DNA of 64,000 nt from Lysobacter capsici (GCF_018732085.1 NZ_CP076103.1:6251469-6315468); one strand, 5' to 3'. Shown: positions 25,764-35,333, counted from the first letter of the stretch. Translations and numbers: made by a program. The notes: generated from the letters alone by a model not told the origin.

Positions 25764-26735
25764 CTACTTCGGCGCCGTCGGCGTGGCGGCGATCGGCACC
25801 GAGTTGGCCCCCGGGCGGCTCAGGATCACCACCCCGCCGAGCACCACCGCGGTGCCGATCAGCTGGATCGCGGTGATCGGTTCGCCGAGCACCCAGGCGC
25901 CGAGGAACACCAGCGACACCGGCCCGATCACCGAAAACTGCGCGGCGGTGCCCGCGCCGAGCCGCGCGACCGCGGCCATGGTGAAGGTCACCGGCAGGAA
26001 GGTGCAGAACACCGCGTTGGCCGCGGCCCAGGCGTACACCTGCCACGGCAGCCCGAACAGCGCCGACGGCGGACGCGCGATCAGGTAATGGATCATCACC
26101 GCCGCGGTCGACACGATCATCGCGTAGGCGACCAGCTGCAGCGAACCCAGGCGCTTGACCAGTTCGCCCGACATCGCCAGGTACAACGCATAACTCACCG
26201 CCGCGCCGAGCACCAGCGCGCTGCCGAACAGCACGTGGTCGCCCTGCACGCGCAGGTTCTCGACCATCACCAGCACCACGCCGGCGTAACTCACCGCCAG
26301 CGCGATCCATTCCTTGGCCGCGACCTTGCGCTTGAACGCGAACAGGCCGATCAGCAGCACGATGGTCGGATTGAGGAACAAGATCAGCCGCTCCAGCGAC
26401 ACCGGCACGTACTCCAGCCCCCAGAAATCCAGCAGGCTGGACAGGTAATAGCCGAGCACGCCGAGGATCACGATCAGGCCCCAGTCGCGCCGCGACGGCA
26501 GCGCCTGCCGCGCGCGGGCGCGGCGGGTTTCGCGAATGCCGAGCAGCGCGAACAACGGCAGCGAGAACGCCATGCGCAAGCTCAGCACCTGCAGCGAGTC
26601 CACGCCGTAGCGGTATTGCAGCTTGGCCAGGATCGCCTTGGCCGAAAACAGGATCGCGCCGGCCGCGGCCAGGGCGATGCCGACGCGGCGGGTGGTGGCG
26701 ACGGGTGCGGCGGCGGTGGAAGTGGCGGCGTTCAT
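25764..26735 (-). CDS. EamA/DMT family exporter
   Basis: 323 residues with ten predicted TM helices in two EamA-type halves. The first half includes ILFSAKAILAKLQYRYGVD and ERLILFLNPTIVLLIGLFAF; the second has YALYLAMSGELVKRLGS, ARLGAGTAAQFSVIGPVSLV and GEPITAIQLIGTAVVLGGV. It is a drug/metabolite transporter of the inner membrane with unknown substrate, possibly amino acid or metabolite efflux. N-terminal residues before the first helix are Ala/Thr-rich. It is convergent with the heme-motif gene. Confidence 0.92.
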   Translation of the reverse strand: MNAATSTAAAPVATTRRVGIALAAAGAILFSAKAILAKLQYRYGVDSLQVLSLRMAFSLPLFALLGIRETRRARARQALPSRRDWGLIVILGVLGYYLSSLLDFWGLEYVPVSLERLILFLNPTIVLLIGLFAFKRKVAAKEWIALAVSYAGVVLVMVENLRVQGDHVLFGSALVLGAAVSYALYLAMSGELVKRLGSLQLVAYAMIVSTAAVMIHYLIARPPSALFGLPWQVYAWAAANAVFCTFLPVTFTMAAVARLGAGTAAQFSVIGPVSLVFLGAWVLGEPITAIQLIGTAVVLGGVVILSRPGANSVPIAATPTAPK

Positions 26736-26856
26736 GGCGGGGACGGTTGGGGGAAGGCGCAGCCTAAGGCGGAAGCGGGCGACACGGCACAGTCAGTTGC
26801 CGCGTTCGCGCGCCGGTACAGATGCGATGCGGATTCGATGCCGATGCGATCGCGCG

Positions 26857-27810
26857 TCAGCCCTCGGCGCTCGCCGCATCCAGCGCCGCGATCTCGTCGG
26901 CCGCCAGGGTCAGCCGCGTCGCCGCGAGCAGTTCCTGCAACTGGGCCACGCTGGTCGCGCTCGCGATCGGCGCGGTGATCGACGGCCGCGCGATCAGCCA
27001 GGCCAGCGCGACCTGCGCCGGCGTCGCGCCCTGCGCGCCGGCGACTTCGTCGAGCGCGGCCAGGATGCGCAGGCCGCGCGCATCGAGGTACTTCTCGACC
27101 GCGCCGCCGCGCGCGCGGCTCTTGCCCAGGTCGGCGCGGCTGCGGTACTTGCCGGTCAGAAACCCGCTGGCCAGCGCGTAGTAATTGATCACCCCGACCC
27201 CGCGCTCGCGCACCAGCGGTTCCAGCTGCGCTTCGAACACGTCGCGGTCGTAAAGGTTGTAATGCGGCTGCAAGGTCTCGAAGCGCGGCAGCCCGTGCCG
27301 TTCGGCCACGTCGAGCGCCTGCGCCAGGCGCGCGGCGGAATAGTTGGACGCACCGATCGCGCGCACCTTGCCCTGTTCGATCAGCCGCGCGAATGCGCCC
27401 AGGGTGTCTTCCAGCGGCACGTTCGGGTCGTCCTCGTGGGCCTGGTACAGATCGATGACCTCGGTCCGCAGCCGGCGCAGCGAATCCTCGGCCGCGGCCT
27501 GGATATTGGCCGGCGACAGCCCCGGCCGCTGCGGCCATTTGGCGACCTTGGTCGCGATCACCACCCGCTCGCGGCGACCGCCGCCCTGGGCCAGCCAGCG
27601 CCCGATCAGGGTCTCCGACTCGCCGCCGCGGTTGCCCGGCACCCAGGCCGAGTACGCATCGGCGGTGTCGACCAGCGCAAAGCCGGCATCGACGAAGCCG
27701 TCGAGCAGGGCGAACGTGGTCGCTTCGTCGACGCTCCAGCCGAACACGTTGCCGCCGAACGCCAGCGGCGCGACACGCAGGGACGAACGTCCCAGGGGAC
27801 GCAAGCTCAT
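26857..27810 (-). CDS. Aldo/keto reductase
   Basis: 317 residues. NADPH-dependent AKR with the catalytic tetrad visible in order: VDTADAYSAW (Asp and Tyr), VVIATKVAKW (Lys) and IDLYQAHEDDP (His). Cofactor-binding IGASNY and the C-terminal SATSVAQLQELL follow. It resembles the Tas/YajO-type subgroup. It reduces carbonyls; substrate unknown. The 64-residue in-frame extension upstream is not family sequence; the ATG at 27810 gives the standard MSLRPLGRSSLRVAPLAFGG start. Divergent from the REC-kinase gene across 251 bases. Confidence 0.93.
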   Translation of the reverse strand: MSLRPLGRSSLRVAPLAFGGNVFGWSVDEATTFALLDGFVDAGFALVDTADAYSAWVPGNRGGESETLIGRWLAQGGGRRERVVIATKVAKWPQRPGLSPANIQAAAEDSLRRLRTEVIDLYQAHEDDPNVPLEDTLGAFARLIEQGKVRAIGASNYSAARLAQALDVAERHGLPRFETLQPHYNLYDRDVFEAQLEPLVRERGVGVINYYALASGFLTGKYRSRADLGKSRARGGAVEKYLDARGLRILAALDEVAGAQGATPAQVALAWLIARPSITAPIASATSVAQLQELLAATRLTLAADEIAALDAASAEG

Positions 27811-28061
27811 TGGGATTTCCTTAATGGACACGGCTGCATGATGCGCCGCCGCAAAAGCTGCGGACAGGCCGAATTTGCAACGCCGCGTTGCCGACTGCGG
27901 CAGCTTGTCGCAGCGGTGTGAACAATTCAGCTTTATGGGTGACCATCCCGCCTTTGCGTGAAGGTTTCTGTTAACTTTCCACACGATTTCCATGCAATTC
28001 ATGTATGCGAAATCGGCGTGAAATCACGCTTCCCCAGGTGATCCAGGGATCTACAGGACGT

Positions 28062-29162
28062 ATGAGCACACCCGCGACATCCACCGGCCGAATTCTTGTC
28101 GTGGACGACCAGGCCGCGAACCTGCGCGTGGTGACCGCGTTATTGTCCCGGCAGGGCTATGAAGTGGTCTCGGCCTCCACCGGCGACGAGGCGCTGCGGC
28201 TGTACGCCGAGTCCCCGCCGGACCTGATCTTGCTCGACGTGATGATGCCCGGCATGGACGGCTTCGAAGTCATGGCCGCGCTGCGCGCCGGCTCGCCGCT
28301 GCGCGTGCCGGTGGTGTTCGTGACCGCCGCCCACGACCGCGACCTGCTGCTGCGCGCGTTCGACGCCGGCGTGGTCGATTACGTCACCAAGCCGTTCCTG
28401 CCCGAGGAACTGCTCGCCCGGGTCAACGCCCACGTCGGCCTCAAGCTGACCCGCGACCGCCTCGAGCGGGTCGCGCGCGAACGCGAGGAACTGGTCAACC
28501 TGGTCGCGCACGACCTCAAGAACCCGTTGACCAGCGTGCTGTTCGCCAGCGACCTGCTGATCAACCACGGCTGCAAGCCCGAGCGCGTGCCGCGCTACCT
28601 GCAGATGATCCACGAGAGCGCCGACGACGCGCTCGGCTACATCCGCCACTACCTGGAAAGCCAGGCCGGCACGCGCGAGCGCGCCGAGCAGAACGGCCGC
28701 GCCGACCTGAGCGAAACCCTGGACTGGCTGGTGCGCCGCTACGAGATGCAACTCGACGCGCGCGGCATCCGGGTCGAGATTGCGCCGCCGCCCAGCGGCG
28801 CGGCGCAGGTCGCGATGGACCCGCGCGTGTTGCGCCAGGTCAGCGAAAACCTGGTCACCAACGCGATGAAGTACGCCCCCGGCAGCGACCTGCTGCTGGC
28901 CGCGCGCAACAGCGCGCCGGGCTTCTGGCAACTGATCGTCGCCGACCGCGGCCCGGGCATTCCGGCGGCGCGCCAACGCGAACTGTTCAAACCGTTCGTG
29001 CGCCTGCACGACGAGGAAGTCGACGACGGCCTGTCCAGCGGCCTGGGCCTGTCGCTGGCCAAGCAGATCGTGGTCAACGCCGGCGGCCAGCTGTGGTACG
29101 AATCGCGCAAGAGCGGCGGCTCGCGCTTCATCATCGAGTTGCCGGAAGCCAACGCCGAATAG
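28062..29162 (+). CDS. Hybrid response regulator-histidine kinase
   Basis: 366 residues. N-terminal REC domain (8-125) with phosphoacceptor D59 in LILLDVMMPGMDGF and conserved K110 in YVTKPF. Then HisKA with the H-box VAHDLKNPLTSVLF (H150), and a HATPase_c domain with N-box ENLVTNAMKYAPG, G1 DRGPGIP and G2 GLGLSLAKQI. There is no TM segment, so it is a cytoplasmic sensor kinase fed by its own receiver domain. No partner regulator is adjacent. An in-frame ATG at 28005 is possible; the one at 28062 follows ACAGGACGT and gives the tidy REC start. Signal unknown. Confidence 0.92.
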   Translation: MSTPATSTGRILVVDDQAANLRVVTALLSRQGYEVVSASTGDEALRLYAESPPDLILLDVMMPGMDGFEVMAALRAGSPLRVPVVFVTAAHDRDLLLRAFDAGVVDYVTKPFLPEELLARVNAHVGLKLTRDRLERVAREREELVNLVAHDLKNPLTSVLFASDLLINHGCKPERVPRYLQMIHESADDALGYIRHYLESQAGTRERAEQNGRADLSETLDWLVRRYEMQLDARGIRVEIAPPPSGAAQVAMDPRVLRQVSENLVTNAMKYAPGSDLLLAARNSAPGFWQLIVADRGPGIPAARQRELFKPFVRLHDEEVDDGLSSGLGLSLAKQIVVNAGGQLWYESRKSGGSRFIIELPEANAE

Positions 29163-29416
29163 GGTTGCGCTGTCGGTGCGCTCGTGATGGCTCGATCGCT
29201 TCGACCGGGTGCAGTTGGAAGACGTGGTGCGCGTCGTGGCGATATCGACGGCGGCACCATGCGGCACGATCGAACAGCCGGCGGATGCCGGCTTTTTCGT
29301 GTCGGATTTTCGCGCTGGTTGTTGAACCCGCGCGCGAGTGGAGTCACGCGGATGGCTGCTCCGCGGTCGCCGAAGCAAAACCTCCATCACCCACCGCGCC
29401 ACCGACCCGAATGGGT

Positions 29417-29560
29417 TCCCCCCCTTTGCAAAAGGGGGACCAGGGGGGATTTGCTTTTGCGATCAGATCGCAGCGCACCCGACTAAGAGCAAATCCCCGC
29501 GCTACCGATCGTCCAGCAACGATTGCACGCCGGGCGCCGCCCTCCTTTTTCAAAGTGGGC
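29417..29560. repeat. Composite inverted-repeat element, copy 4 (reverse orientation)
   Basis: Left end CCCCCCTTTGCAAAAGGGGG then GGGGGGATTTGCTTTTGC, right part GAGCAAATCCCCGCGC, spacer, and CCTCCTTTTTCAAAGTGGGC. Same layout as copy 2 and more decayed on the right. It is part of a 730-base stretch (29163-29893) with no gene except the terminator at 29747-29776. Confidence 0.8.
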
Positions 29561-29746
29561 AATCATCAACGCGCTCGAATGATGCAGAGCGGGCCATCCG
29601 GCAGTCTCCTCGAATCCACGCCTATGGGTTCCTCTTTCAAAGAGGAAGAGGCGCTTTGATAACCGTGGAGAGCCAGTTTCTGTCCTTCGGATTCATGCCG
29701 CATCACTTTTCGGTCCGCATGCGCGCGGCAGCCTGGACTCCAGCAC

Positions 29747-29776
29747 CAAAAAAGGCCGACGCAATGCGTCGGCCTT
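29747..29776 (-). terminator. Terminator for the leftward YqjD-like gene
   Basis: Stem AAGGCCGACGC / GCGTCGGCCTT with an AAT loop. On the minus strand the stem is followed by TTTTTT. It lies about 120 bases past the stop of the gene at 29894. Confidence 0.9.
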
Positions 29777-29893
29777 GATTGATTTCGCGATGTGATCGGC
29801 TTGCGTACGATACGGAGCTACACAGCCCGCTGCACGCTCAATTCGGACTGCGACGCCATCCGCACCGAACCAATCACAACAATCGCCCCGAAC

Positions 29894-30253
29894 TCACTCG
29901 TTCGGCGATTCTTCGCTCGCCTGACGCGTGGTGCGGCGACGCGAGGTCTGACCGTTGGCGCGACGCGCTTCGACGCGGCGGGCGCTGCCTTCGATCGGTT
30001 CCTCGGATTGCAGGCGCGCCTTGCGGCGGGCCGCGGCGTACCAAAGCAGGCCGGCACCGGCGACGGCCGCGACGGCGACCACCGGGTTGCGGCGGATGAA
30101 ACCGCCGGCGGTGCGGGCGCCGGTCTTGAGCGCGCCGAACTTGGCGCCGGTTTCCAGCCATTGGCCGGCCTTGGGCGCGGCTTCCTTCAGATTGGCGCTG
30201 ATCGCATGGACCAGTTCCAACGCGCGGTCGGGCAGGGATTCGAACTTGCTCAT
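29894..30253 (-). CDS. Small membrane-anchored YqjD/DUF883-like protein
   Basis: 119 residues. An amphipathic N-terminal half (LPDRALELVHAISANLKEAA) precedes a single TM segment at about 57-74 (PVVAVAAVAGAGLLWYA) and a long basic tail (RRVEARRANGQTSRRRTTR). This resembles ElaB/YqjD-type ribosome-associated inner-membrane proteins, but the tail is longer than usual. A strong minus-strand terminator follows. Family identity is tentative. Confidence 0.65.
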   Translation of the reverse strand: MSKFESLPDRALELVHAISANLKEAAPKAGQWLETGAKFGALKTGARTAGGFIRRNPVVAVAAVAGAGLLWYAAARRKARLQSEEPIEGSARRVEARRANGQTSRRRTTRQASEESPNE

Positions 30254-30349
30254 CGTGTCAGTCCTGGACGAGAAACGATGATCAGTGTCGGCCGATCACC
30301 GTTGAAATTTTGTGAGCGCTGCGGTTGGGGACCGGCTGTTGGCTGAATG

Positions 30350-30627
30350 TCCGGGGGCGGGAATCGGGAATGGGGAGTCGGGAATCGTAAAAGCGGCCGC
30401 GCGGCGCTCTGGCTCCTGCGATTCCCGATTCCCAATGTCTGGGCGGGAATCGGGAATGGAGAATCGGGAATCGTAAAAGCGGCCGCTCGGCGCTCTGGCT
30501 CCTGCGATTGCCGATTCCCAATGTCTGGGCGGGAATCGGGAATGGGGAGTCGGGAATCGTAAAAGCGGCTGCTCGGCGCTCTGGCTTCTACGATTCCCGA
30601 CTCCCGATTCCCCATTCCCGGCTTCAC
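30350..30627. repeat. 86-bp tandem repeat, about three copies, with GGGAATC heptamers
   Basis: Units begin at about 30358, 30444 and 30530 (period 86). Each reads CGGGAATCGGGAATGG, then GGAATCGTAAAAGCGGC, GCTCGGCGCTCTGG, and the inverted GATTCCCGATTCCCA, then ATGTCTGGG. The two halves of each unit are inverted repeats, so each copy can fold. It fills the gap between the YqjD-like and hrpB genes; the hrpB stop falls at its right edge. The remaining 96 bases to 30253 hold nothing else. Confidence 0.95.
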
Positions 30628-33170
30628 GTGCCACGCGGCTTGGCCCGATGCGTCGCCGTCGCCGTCCACGGGTCGTCGGGCCAGGGATGGCGGGGATAGC
30701 GGCCTTTCATCTCTTTCCTGACTTCCAGATAGCCGCGCTCCCAGAAACCGCGCAGGTCCTGGGTGACCTGCAGCGGCCGGCCGGCCGGCGACAGCAGGTG
30801 CAAGGTCAGCGGCACGCGGCCGTCGGCGATGCGCGGGGTTTCGGCCAGGCCGAACAATTCCTGCAACTTGACCGCCAGCACCGGCGCGTCCGCGCCGATA
30901 TGCGGGTCGTGGTGCTCGGCTTCGAAGCGGTAGTGGATCGCGCGCTCCTGTCCCGACGGCACCGCGATGCGCGTGGGCACCAGGGTGTCGAGTTTCTGCC
31001 GCCAGCTCCAGTCGGCGAGCGAGCGCAGCGCGTCGCCGAATGCGGCTTCGTCGAGCGCGTCGAGCCGGGTTTTGCCGCGCAGCGCGGGCTTGAGCCACGC
31101 GTCGAGCGTGGCCAGCAGACCTTCGTCGCTCAGGTCCGGCAGCGCGTGCTCGCCTTTCGCCAGCTCCGGCATCCACTCGCGCAGACAACGCACACGCGCG
31201 CGCCACTGGCGCAGGCTTTCGGTCCACGGCAATGCCTCCAGGCCGAGTTGGCGGACCGCGTCGACCAGCGCGTCGGCGTAGCGCGCCGGATCGGGTTTCG
31301 CCAGCGGCCGGCTGTCGAGCACGATGCGGTCGTAGCGGCGTTCGCGCACCGCCGCGATGCCGCGCGCGGCCGCGTCCCAGATCACCCGGTCTTCGCTGAC
31401 GAAGCGCTGCGGGAATTCGCGTTGCAAGCGGGTTTCGTCGAGCGGCGCGGCGCGCAGGATGCGCGCATCGCGCGGGTCGTCGCGCAGTTCGCTGATCACC
31501 AGCCACGGTTCGCCGTACACCGCGCTGTCGTCGAACAGCTTGGCGCTGCGGCCGTTGGCGAGTTGGTAACGGTACGGATCACTGGGATGTTGATGAGCGA
31601 TGCGATCGGGAAACGCATGCAGCAACAGATCGCCGAGCGCGTGCGCGGGCACGCTGGCGGGCGGTGCGATGTCGACACGCAGACGGCGGCGCCATTGCTT
31701 GGCCGCTTGATCGAGCGTCGCCAATGCCGAACGCGAGGCGTCGGCCGGCGCGCGCCCGCCGCGGAACGCGGCCAGCGCCTGCCAGCGCGCGGCCAGCGCA
31801 TCGCCGCCGCTGCGCAGCGGGTCGCGCGCTTCGATCAGCGCGGCCAGATCGCAGGCCAGGGCTTTTTCGCGCGCATCGCTCGGCGCCAGCAGCATCGCCG
31901 CGAGCCGCGGATGGGTGCCGAGCGCGAGCATGCGCTTGCCGAACGCGGTGATGGTGGGCGCGGTGTGTTCGCTGCCTTCCAACGCGCCCAGCCGCAGCAG
32001 CAGTTCGCGCGCCGCGCCGAGTGCGCCGCTCGGCGGCGCGTCGACGAAACGCAGGCCGGCGTCGCCCCAGGCCGCGAGTTCCAGCATCAATCCGGCCAGT
32101 TCGACCTGGGCGATCTCGGGCCGGCGCTGCGGCTCCAGCCGCTGCGATTCGGGCCACAGCCGATACGCCCAGCCTTCGGCGACACGGCCGGCGCGGCCGG
32201 CGCGCTGATCGGCCGAGGCCTGCGCGATCGCGACCACGTCCAGGCGGGCGAAGCCGCTGTTGGGGTCGTAGCGCGGTTCGCGCGCGAGACCCGAATCGAT
32301 CACCACGCGCACGCCGGGCAAGGTCACGCTGGATTCGGCGACGTTGGTCGCCAGCACCACCCGGCGGCGGCCGTCGGGATCGGGTTGCAGCACCCGGCTT
32401 TGTTGTTCGACCGGCAATTCGCCGTGCAGGCTCAGCACGTCGCTGCCGCGCAAGGCGTCGCTGCCGGCCAAGGCGGCGTCGGCGCGCGCGATCTCGCGCT
32501 GGCCCGGCAGGAACACCAGCAGGTCGCCGGGGTGCTGGGCCAGCGCGTGTTCGACCGCGCGCTTGAGCTGATGTTCGAGCTTCTCCTCGCGCCGCGCCGG
32601 GAAGTGGCTCAGGTTGACCGGGTAACTGCGTCCCGCGCTGCTCAGCCGCGGCGCGTCGAGAAACTGGGCCAGGCGTTCGCCGTCGAGGGTCGCCGACATC
32701 ACCACGATGCGCAGGTCCTCGCGCAGCGAGGCCTGCACGTCCAGCGCCAGCGCCAGGCCGAGGTCGGCGGCCAGATGGCGTTCGTGGAATTCGTCGAACA
32801 GCAACGCGCCCACGCCTTCAAGGGTGGGATCGTCCTGGATCATCCGGGTCAGGATGCCTTCGGTGACGACCTCGATACGGGTGCGCGGGCCGATCTTGTT
32901 TTCGAAACGGATGCGATAGCCGACCGTGTCGCCGGCGGCCTCGCCGCGCTGACGCGCCATGAAGTGGGCGGCGGCGCGCGCGGCCACGCGGCGCGGTTCC
33001 AGCACGATGATCTTGCGGCCGTCCAGCCACGGCGCATCGAGCAGCGCCGGCGGCACCTGGGTGGTCTTGCCGGCGCCGGGCGGCGCTTCCAGCACCAGGC
33101 GCGGATGCGCGGCGAGGCTGTCGCGGATCTGCGGCAGCAGGGCGTCGATGGGGAATTGAGCGTGGGTCAC
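30624..33170 (-). CDS. hrpB: ATP-dependent helicase HrpB
   Basis: 848 residues, standard DEAH-box HrpB. Walker A APPGAGKTTQVPPALL near 27-42, the DEFHERH box (DExH variant), SAT in VVMSATLDGERL, helicase motif ETNVAESSVTLPGV-like (LATNVAESSVTLPGVRVVID) and QRAGRAGRVAEGWAYRL. An HrpB-specific C-terminal domain ends in PRHPWPDDPWTATATHRAK. The enzyme is a cytoplasmic RNA helicase, possibly in mRNA handling. The upstream start at 33170 fits MTHAQFPIDALLPQI. The C-terminus runs directly into the 86-bp repeat. Confidence 0.95.
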   Translation of the reverse strand: MTHAQFPIDALLPQIRDSLAAHPRLVLEAPPGAGKTTQVPPALLDAPWLDGRKIIVLEPRRVAARAAAHFMARQRGEAAGDTVGYRIRFENKIGPRTRIEVVTEGILTRMIQDDPTLEGVGALLFDEFHERHLAADLGLALALDVQASLREDLRIVVMSATLDGERLAQFLDAPRLSSAGRSYPVNLSHFPARREEKLEHQLKRAVEHALAQHPGDLLVFLPGQREIARADAALAGSDALRGSDVLSLHGELPVEQQSRVLQPDPDGRRRVVLATNVAESSVTLPGVRVVIDSGLAREPRYDPNSGFARLDVVAIAQASADQRAGRAGRVAEGWAYRLWPESQRLEPQRRPEIAQVELAGLMLELAAWGDAGLRFVDAPPSGALGAARELLLRLGALEGSEHTAPTITAFGKRMLALGTHPRLAAMLLAPSDAREKALACDLAALIEARDPLRSGGDALAARWQALAAFRGGRAPADASRSALATLDQAAKQWRRRLRVDIAPPASVPAHALGDLLLHAFPDRIAHQHPSDPYRYQLANGRSAKLFDDSAVYGEPWLVISELRDDPRDARILRAAPLDETRLQREFPQRFVSEDRVIWDAAARGIAAVRERRYDRIVLDSRPLAKPDPARYADALVDAVRQLGLEALPWTESLRQWRARVRCLREWMPELAKGEHALPDLSDEGLLATLDAWLKPALRGKTRLDALDEAAFGDALRSLADWSWRQKLDTLVPTRIAVPSGQERAIHYRFEAEHHDPHIGADAPVLAVKLQELFGLAETPRIADGRVPLTLHLLSPAGRPLQVTQDLRGFWERGYLEVRKEMKGRYPRHPWPDDPWTATATHRAKPRGT

Positions 33171-33285
33171 GCGCGCAAGGATAGCCGCGCGGCGCGGTTG
33201 CGCGGGCCGTCGCCGCGCGGCGACGGCGCGTGCGGATCGGGTGCGGCGCTCGATTCGGACAGGTCGCGCGAGTGCGCCGGAAACT

Positions 33286-33717
33286 TCAATCGGCGCCGAA
33301 ATCGCCGCAGCCGTACCACGCGCCGGCGCGGCCGCCGTTGGCGATCACCGCGTAGGGATGGCTCCGGCCGGCGCTGTCCCTGCACGGCGCGCCGGCCGCG
33401 GCGGGCGCGATCATCACGATCAGCTCGTCGTTGCGGTCGCCGGATTTAAGCGGCCCCTGCAAGGCGTACTGGCCGATCCTGGGCTTGGCGACCACGCTGA
33501 GCGGGCCGGACGACACACCCACGCGCGCCGGCGCGATCAGGTCGTAGTGCAAGGTGCCGGCCTTGTTCGCGCCGATCACCACGCCCCAACCGGCGTTGCC
33601 GCCGCGGAAGGTCTGCTTGGGGAAGTCGGCGGCGGCCGCGGGCAGAACCGTCGCGACCAGTCCCCCGGCCAGCATCAAGGCGAATCCGGCGGCCGACCAC
33701 GGACAGGCGCTGCGCAT
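33286..33717 (-). CDS. Secreted protein of the FRGGN...WYGCGDF type, copy 1
   Basis: 143 residues with signal peptide 1-30 (GFALMLAGGLVATVLPAAAA). The mature part begins FPKQTFRGGNAGWGVVIG. It has a two-cysteine pattern (GAPCRDSAGRSHPYAVIA, and C in WYGCGDF at the end) and is closely related in layout to the genes at 34734-35192 and, more distantly, 39976-40515. The two cysteines could pair. The start chosen is the ATG at 33717, behind GGAGCAGCTC; a further ATG at 33729 is 12 bases upstream. Resembles COG3650-type exported proteins; function unknown. Confidence 0.7.
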   Translation of the reverse strand: MRSACPWSAAGFALMLAGGLVATVLPAAAADFPKQTFRGGNAGWGVVIGANKAGTLHYDLIAPARVGVSSGPLSVVAKPRIGQYALQGPLKSGDRNDELIVMIAPAAAGAPCRDSAGRSHPYAVIANGGRAGAWYGCGDFGAD

Positions 33718-33887
33718 GAGCTGCTCCATGACGGCGGGCGCGCCGTCTTCATGGCTGCAAACGCTGCGGGCTGCGCGCCGTGAAGGCCACTACGCAGGCT
33801 CTCGCGGCGGCAACGCATCGGCCCGCGCTTGGGCGCCCGCGCCGCAGCCACTAGACTGCGCGCTGTTCTTCGCCTCGCCTCACCCGC

Positions 33888-34682
33888 ATGCAACTGATCG
33901 ACATCGGCGCCAACCTCACCCACGACAGCTTCGATCCCGACCGCGACGCGGTGCTGCAGCGCGCCCGCGACGCCGGGGTCACGCGCATGGTGATCACCGG
34001 CGCCAGCCGCGAGCATTCGCCCAAGGCGCTGGCGCTGGCGCGGCAACACCCGGGCGAGCTGTTCGCGACCGCCGGCGTCCACCCGCACCACGCGACCGAG
34101 TACACCGCCGAGTGCGATGCGGAAATGCGTGAGCTGCTGGCGCACGAGCAAGTGGTCGCGGTCGGCGAATGCGGGCTGGACTATTTCCGCGACTTCTCGC
34201 CGCGGCCGGCGCAGCGGCGCGCGTTCGAAATGCAGTTGCACAACGCGGTCAATACCGGCAAGCCGCTGTTCCTGCACCAGCGCGACGCCCACGACGACTT
34301 CATGGCGATGATGAAGAACTTCGACGGCAAGCTCGGCGCGGCGGTGGTGCACTGCTTCACCGGCACGCGCAAGGAGTTGTTCGACTACCTCGACCAGGAC
34401 TGGCACATCGGCATCACCGGCTGGCTGTGCGACGAACGCCGCGGCCTGCACCTGCGCGAACTGGTCAAGCACATTCCCGCCGCGCGGCTGATGATCGAGA
34501 CCGACGCGCCGTACCTGCTGCCGCGCACGGTCAAGCCGGCGCCTTCGCACCGGCGCAACGAGCCGAAGTACCTGGCGCATATCGTCGAGGAACTCGCGCG
34601 CGATCGCGGCGAGAACGCGGCGGTCACCGCGGCGAACACCACCGCGACCGCCAACGCGTTTTTCCGCTTGCCGCCCACCTGA
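33888..34682 (+). CDS. tatD: TatD family metal-dependent hydrolase/nuclease
   Basis: 264 residues, TIM-barrel amidohydrolase fold. Motifs: IDIGANLTHDSFD near the start, GVHPHHA, GECGLDYFRDFSP, FLHQRDAHDDF, VVHCFTG and IETDAPYL, in that order, giving two metal sites. The DIGANLT opening is characteristic of TatD itself rather than YcfH or YjjV. TatD acts as a 3'-5' exonuclease in DNA repair and quality control. It lies between two leftward small secreted-protein genes. The tat genes are not adjacent. Confidence 0.93.
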   Translation: MQLIDIGANLTHDSFDPDRDAVLQRARDAGVTRMVITGASREHSPKALALARQHPGELFATAGVHPHHATEYTAECDAEMRELLAHEQVVAVGECGLDYFRDFSPRPAQRRAFEMQLHNAVNTGKPLFLHQRDAHDDFMAMMKNFDGKLGAAVVHCFTGTRKELFDYLDQDWHIGITGWLCDERRGLHLRELVKHIPAARLMIETDAPYLLPRTVKPAPSHRRNEPKYLAHIVEELARDRGENAAVTAANTTATANAFFRLPPT

Positions 34683-34733
34683 GCCGGCGCGGGCCGCGCG
34701 CCGAATCCGTCGGGGATGATCAGTCCAGCTTGA

Positions 34734-35192
34734 TCAGTCCAGGGTGAAGTTGCCGCAGCCGTACCACAGCTTCGGCCAGGGCTTGTGCTTGCTGCCGGTC
34801 GCGGGTTTGGCCGGCGCCGGCACGACCATGATGGCGTAGGTGTACGGACCGTAGGCGCCGCCGATATCGCCCTTGTTGTCCTTGCAGGTCTCGCCGAGCT
34901 TGACCGGCGCGATTTTCACCGTCAGTTCGCTTTTCTCCACGCCGATTACGCCGAGCAGCTGGTATTGACCCTGCGGCGCCTTGACGTGTTTCAGCGGGCC
35001 GTCGAGCCGAGCGGCGGACTGAGGCACTTTCAGTTCGTAGACCACGGTCGTGCTCTGCGTGCTGAGCTTGATCTTCCAATCGGTATTGCCGCCGCGGAAC
35101 GCCGGCGAGGGAAAGGTGATGGCCTGCGCGGACACGCAGGGCGCCGCGAACGCGGCGGCCAGGGCCAGGGCGGCGGCGAAGAGATTGCGCAT
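34734..35192 (-). CDS. Secreted protein of the FRGGN...WYGCGNF type, copy 2
   Basis: 152 residues. Signal peptide 1-22 (FAAALALAAAFAAPCVSAQA). Mature start FPSPAFRGGNTDWKIKLS; internal GETCKDNKGDIGGAYGPYTY; C-terminus LWYGCGNFTLD. It shares the FRGGN-x2-W opening, an internal Cys about two thirds of the way along, and the WYGCG-[DN]-F closing with the gene at 33286, indicating an ancient duplication around tatD. Predicted periplasmic or secreted; function unknown. Confidence 0.75.
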   Translation of the reverse strand: MRNLFAAALALAAAFAAPCVSAQAITFPSPAFRGGNTDWKIKLSTQSTTVVYELKVPQSAARLDGPLKHVKAPQGQYQLLGVIGVEKSELTVKIAPVKLGETCKDNKGDIGGAYGPYTYAIMVVPAPAKPATGSKHKPWPKLWYGCGNFTLD

Positions 35193-35289
35193 GGGAGAGT
35201 CCTGAGAAGGGCAGCGGGGCCGCCGGTATCCCTATCAACGTGCGGTCCCGCTATCCGTGAAGCCGGGCCGGCAAGGATTGCATCGCGCG

Positions 35290-35333
35290 CAAAAACTTCA
35301 GCCCCTGTCCCGCAAGCAGGAAAGGGGCTGAAG
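35290..35333 (-). terminator. Terminator for the TonB-dependent receptor gene
   Basis: Stem CTTCAGCCCCT / AGGGGCTGAAG with a 14-base loop. On the minus strand the stem is followed by TTTTTG. It lies 60 bases past the receptor stop. Confidence 0.85.

Noticed and set aside
29163..29893. Possible small genes between the REC-kinase and the YqjD-like gene
   Set aside because: The frames cross the composite repeat and lack ribosome sites; only the repeat and a terminator are supported.
30648..33449. A 933-codon rightward open frame antisense to hrpB
   Set aside because: Shadow of hrpB; Arg/Gln/His-rich with no recognised domain. The other strand carries all helicase motifs.
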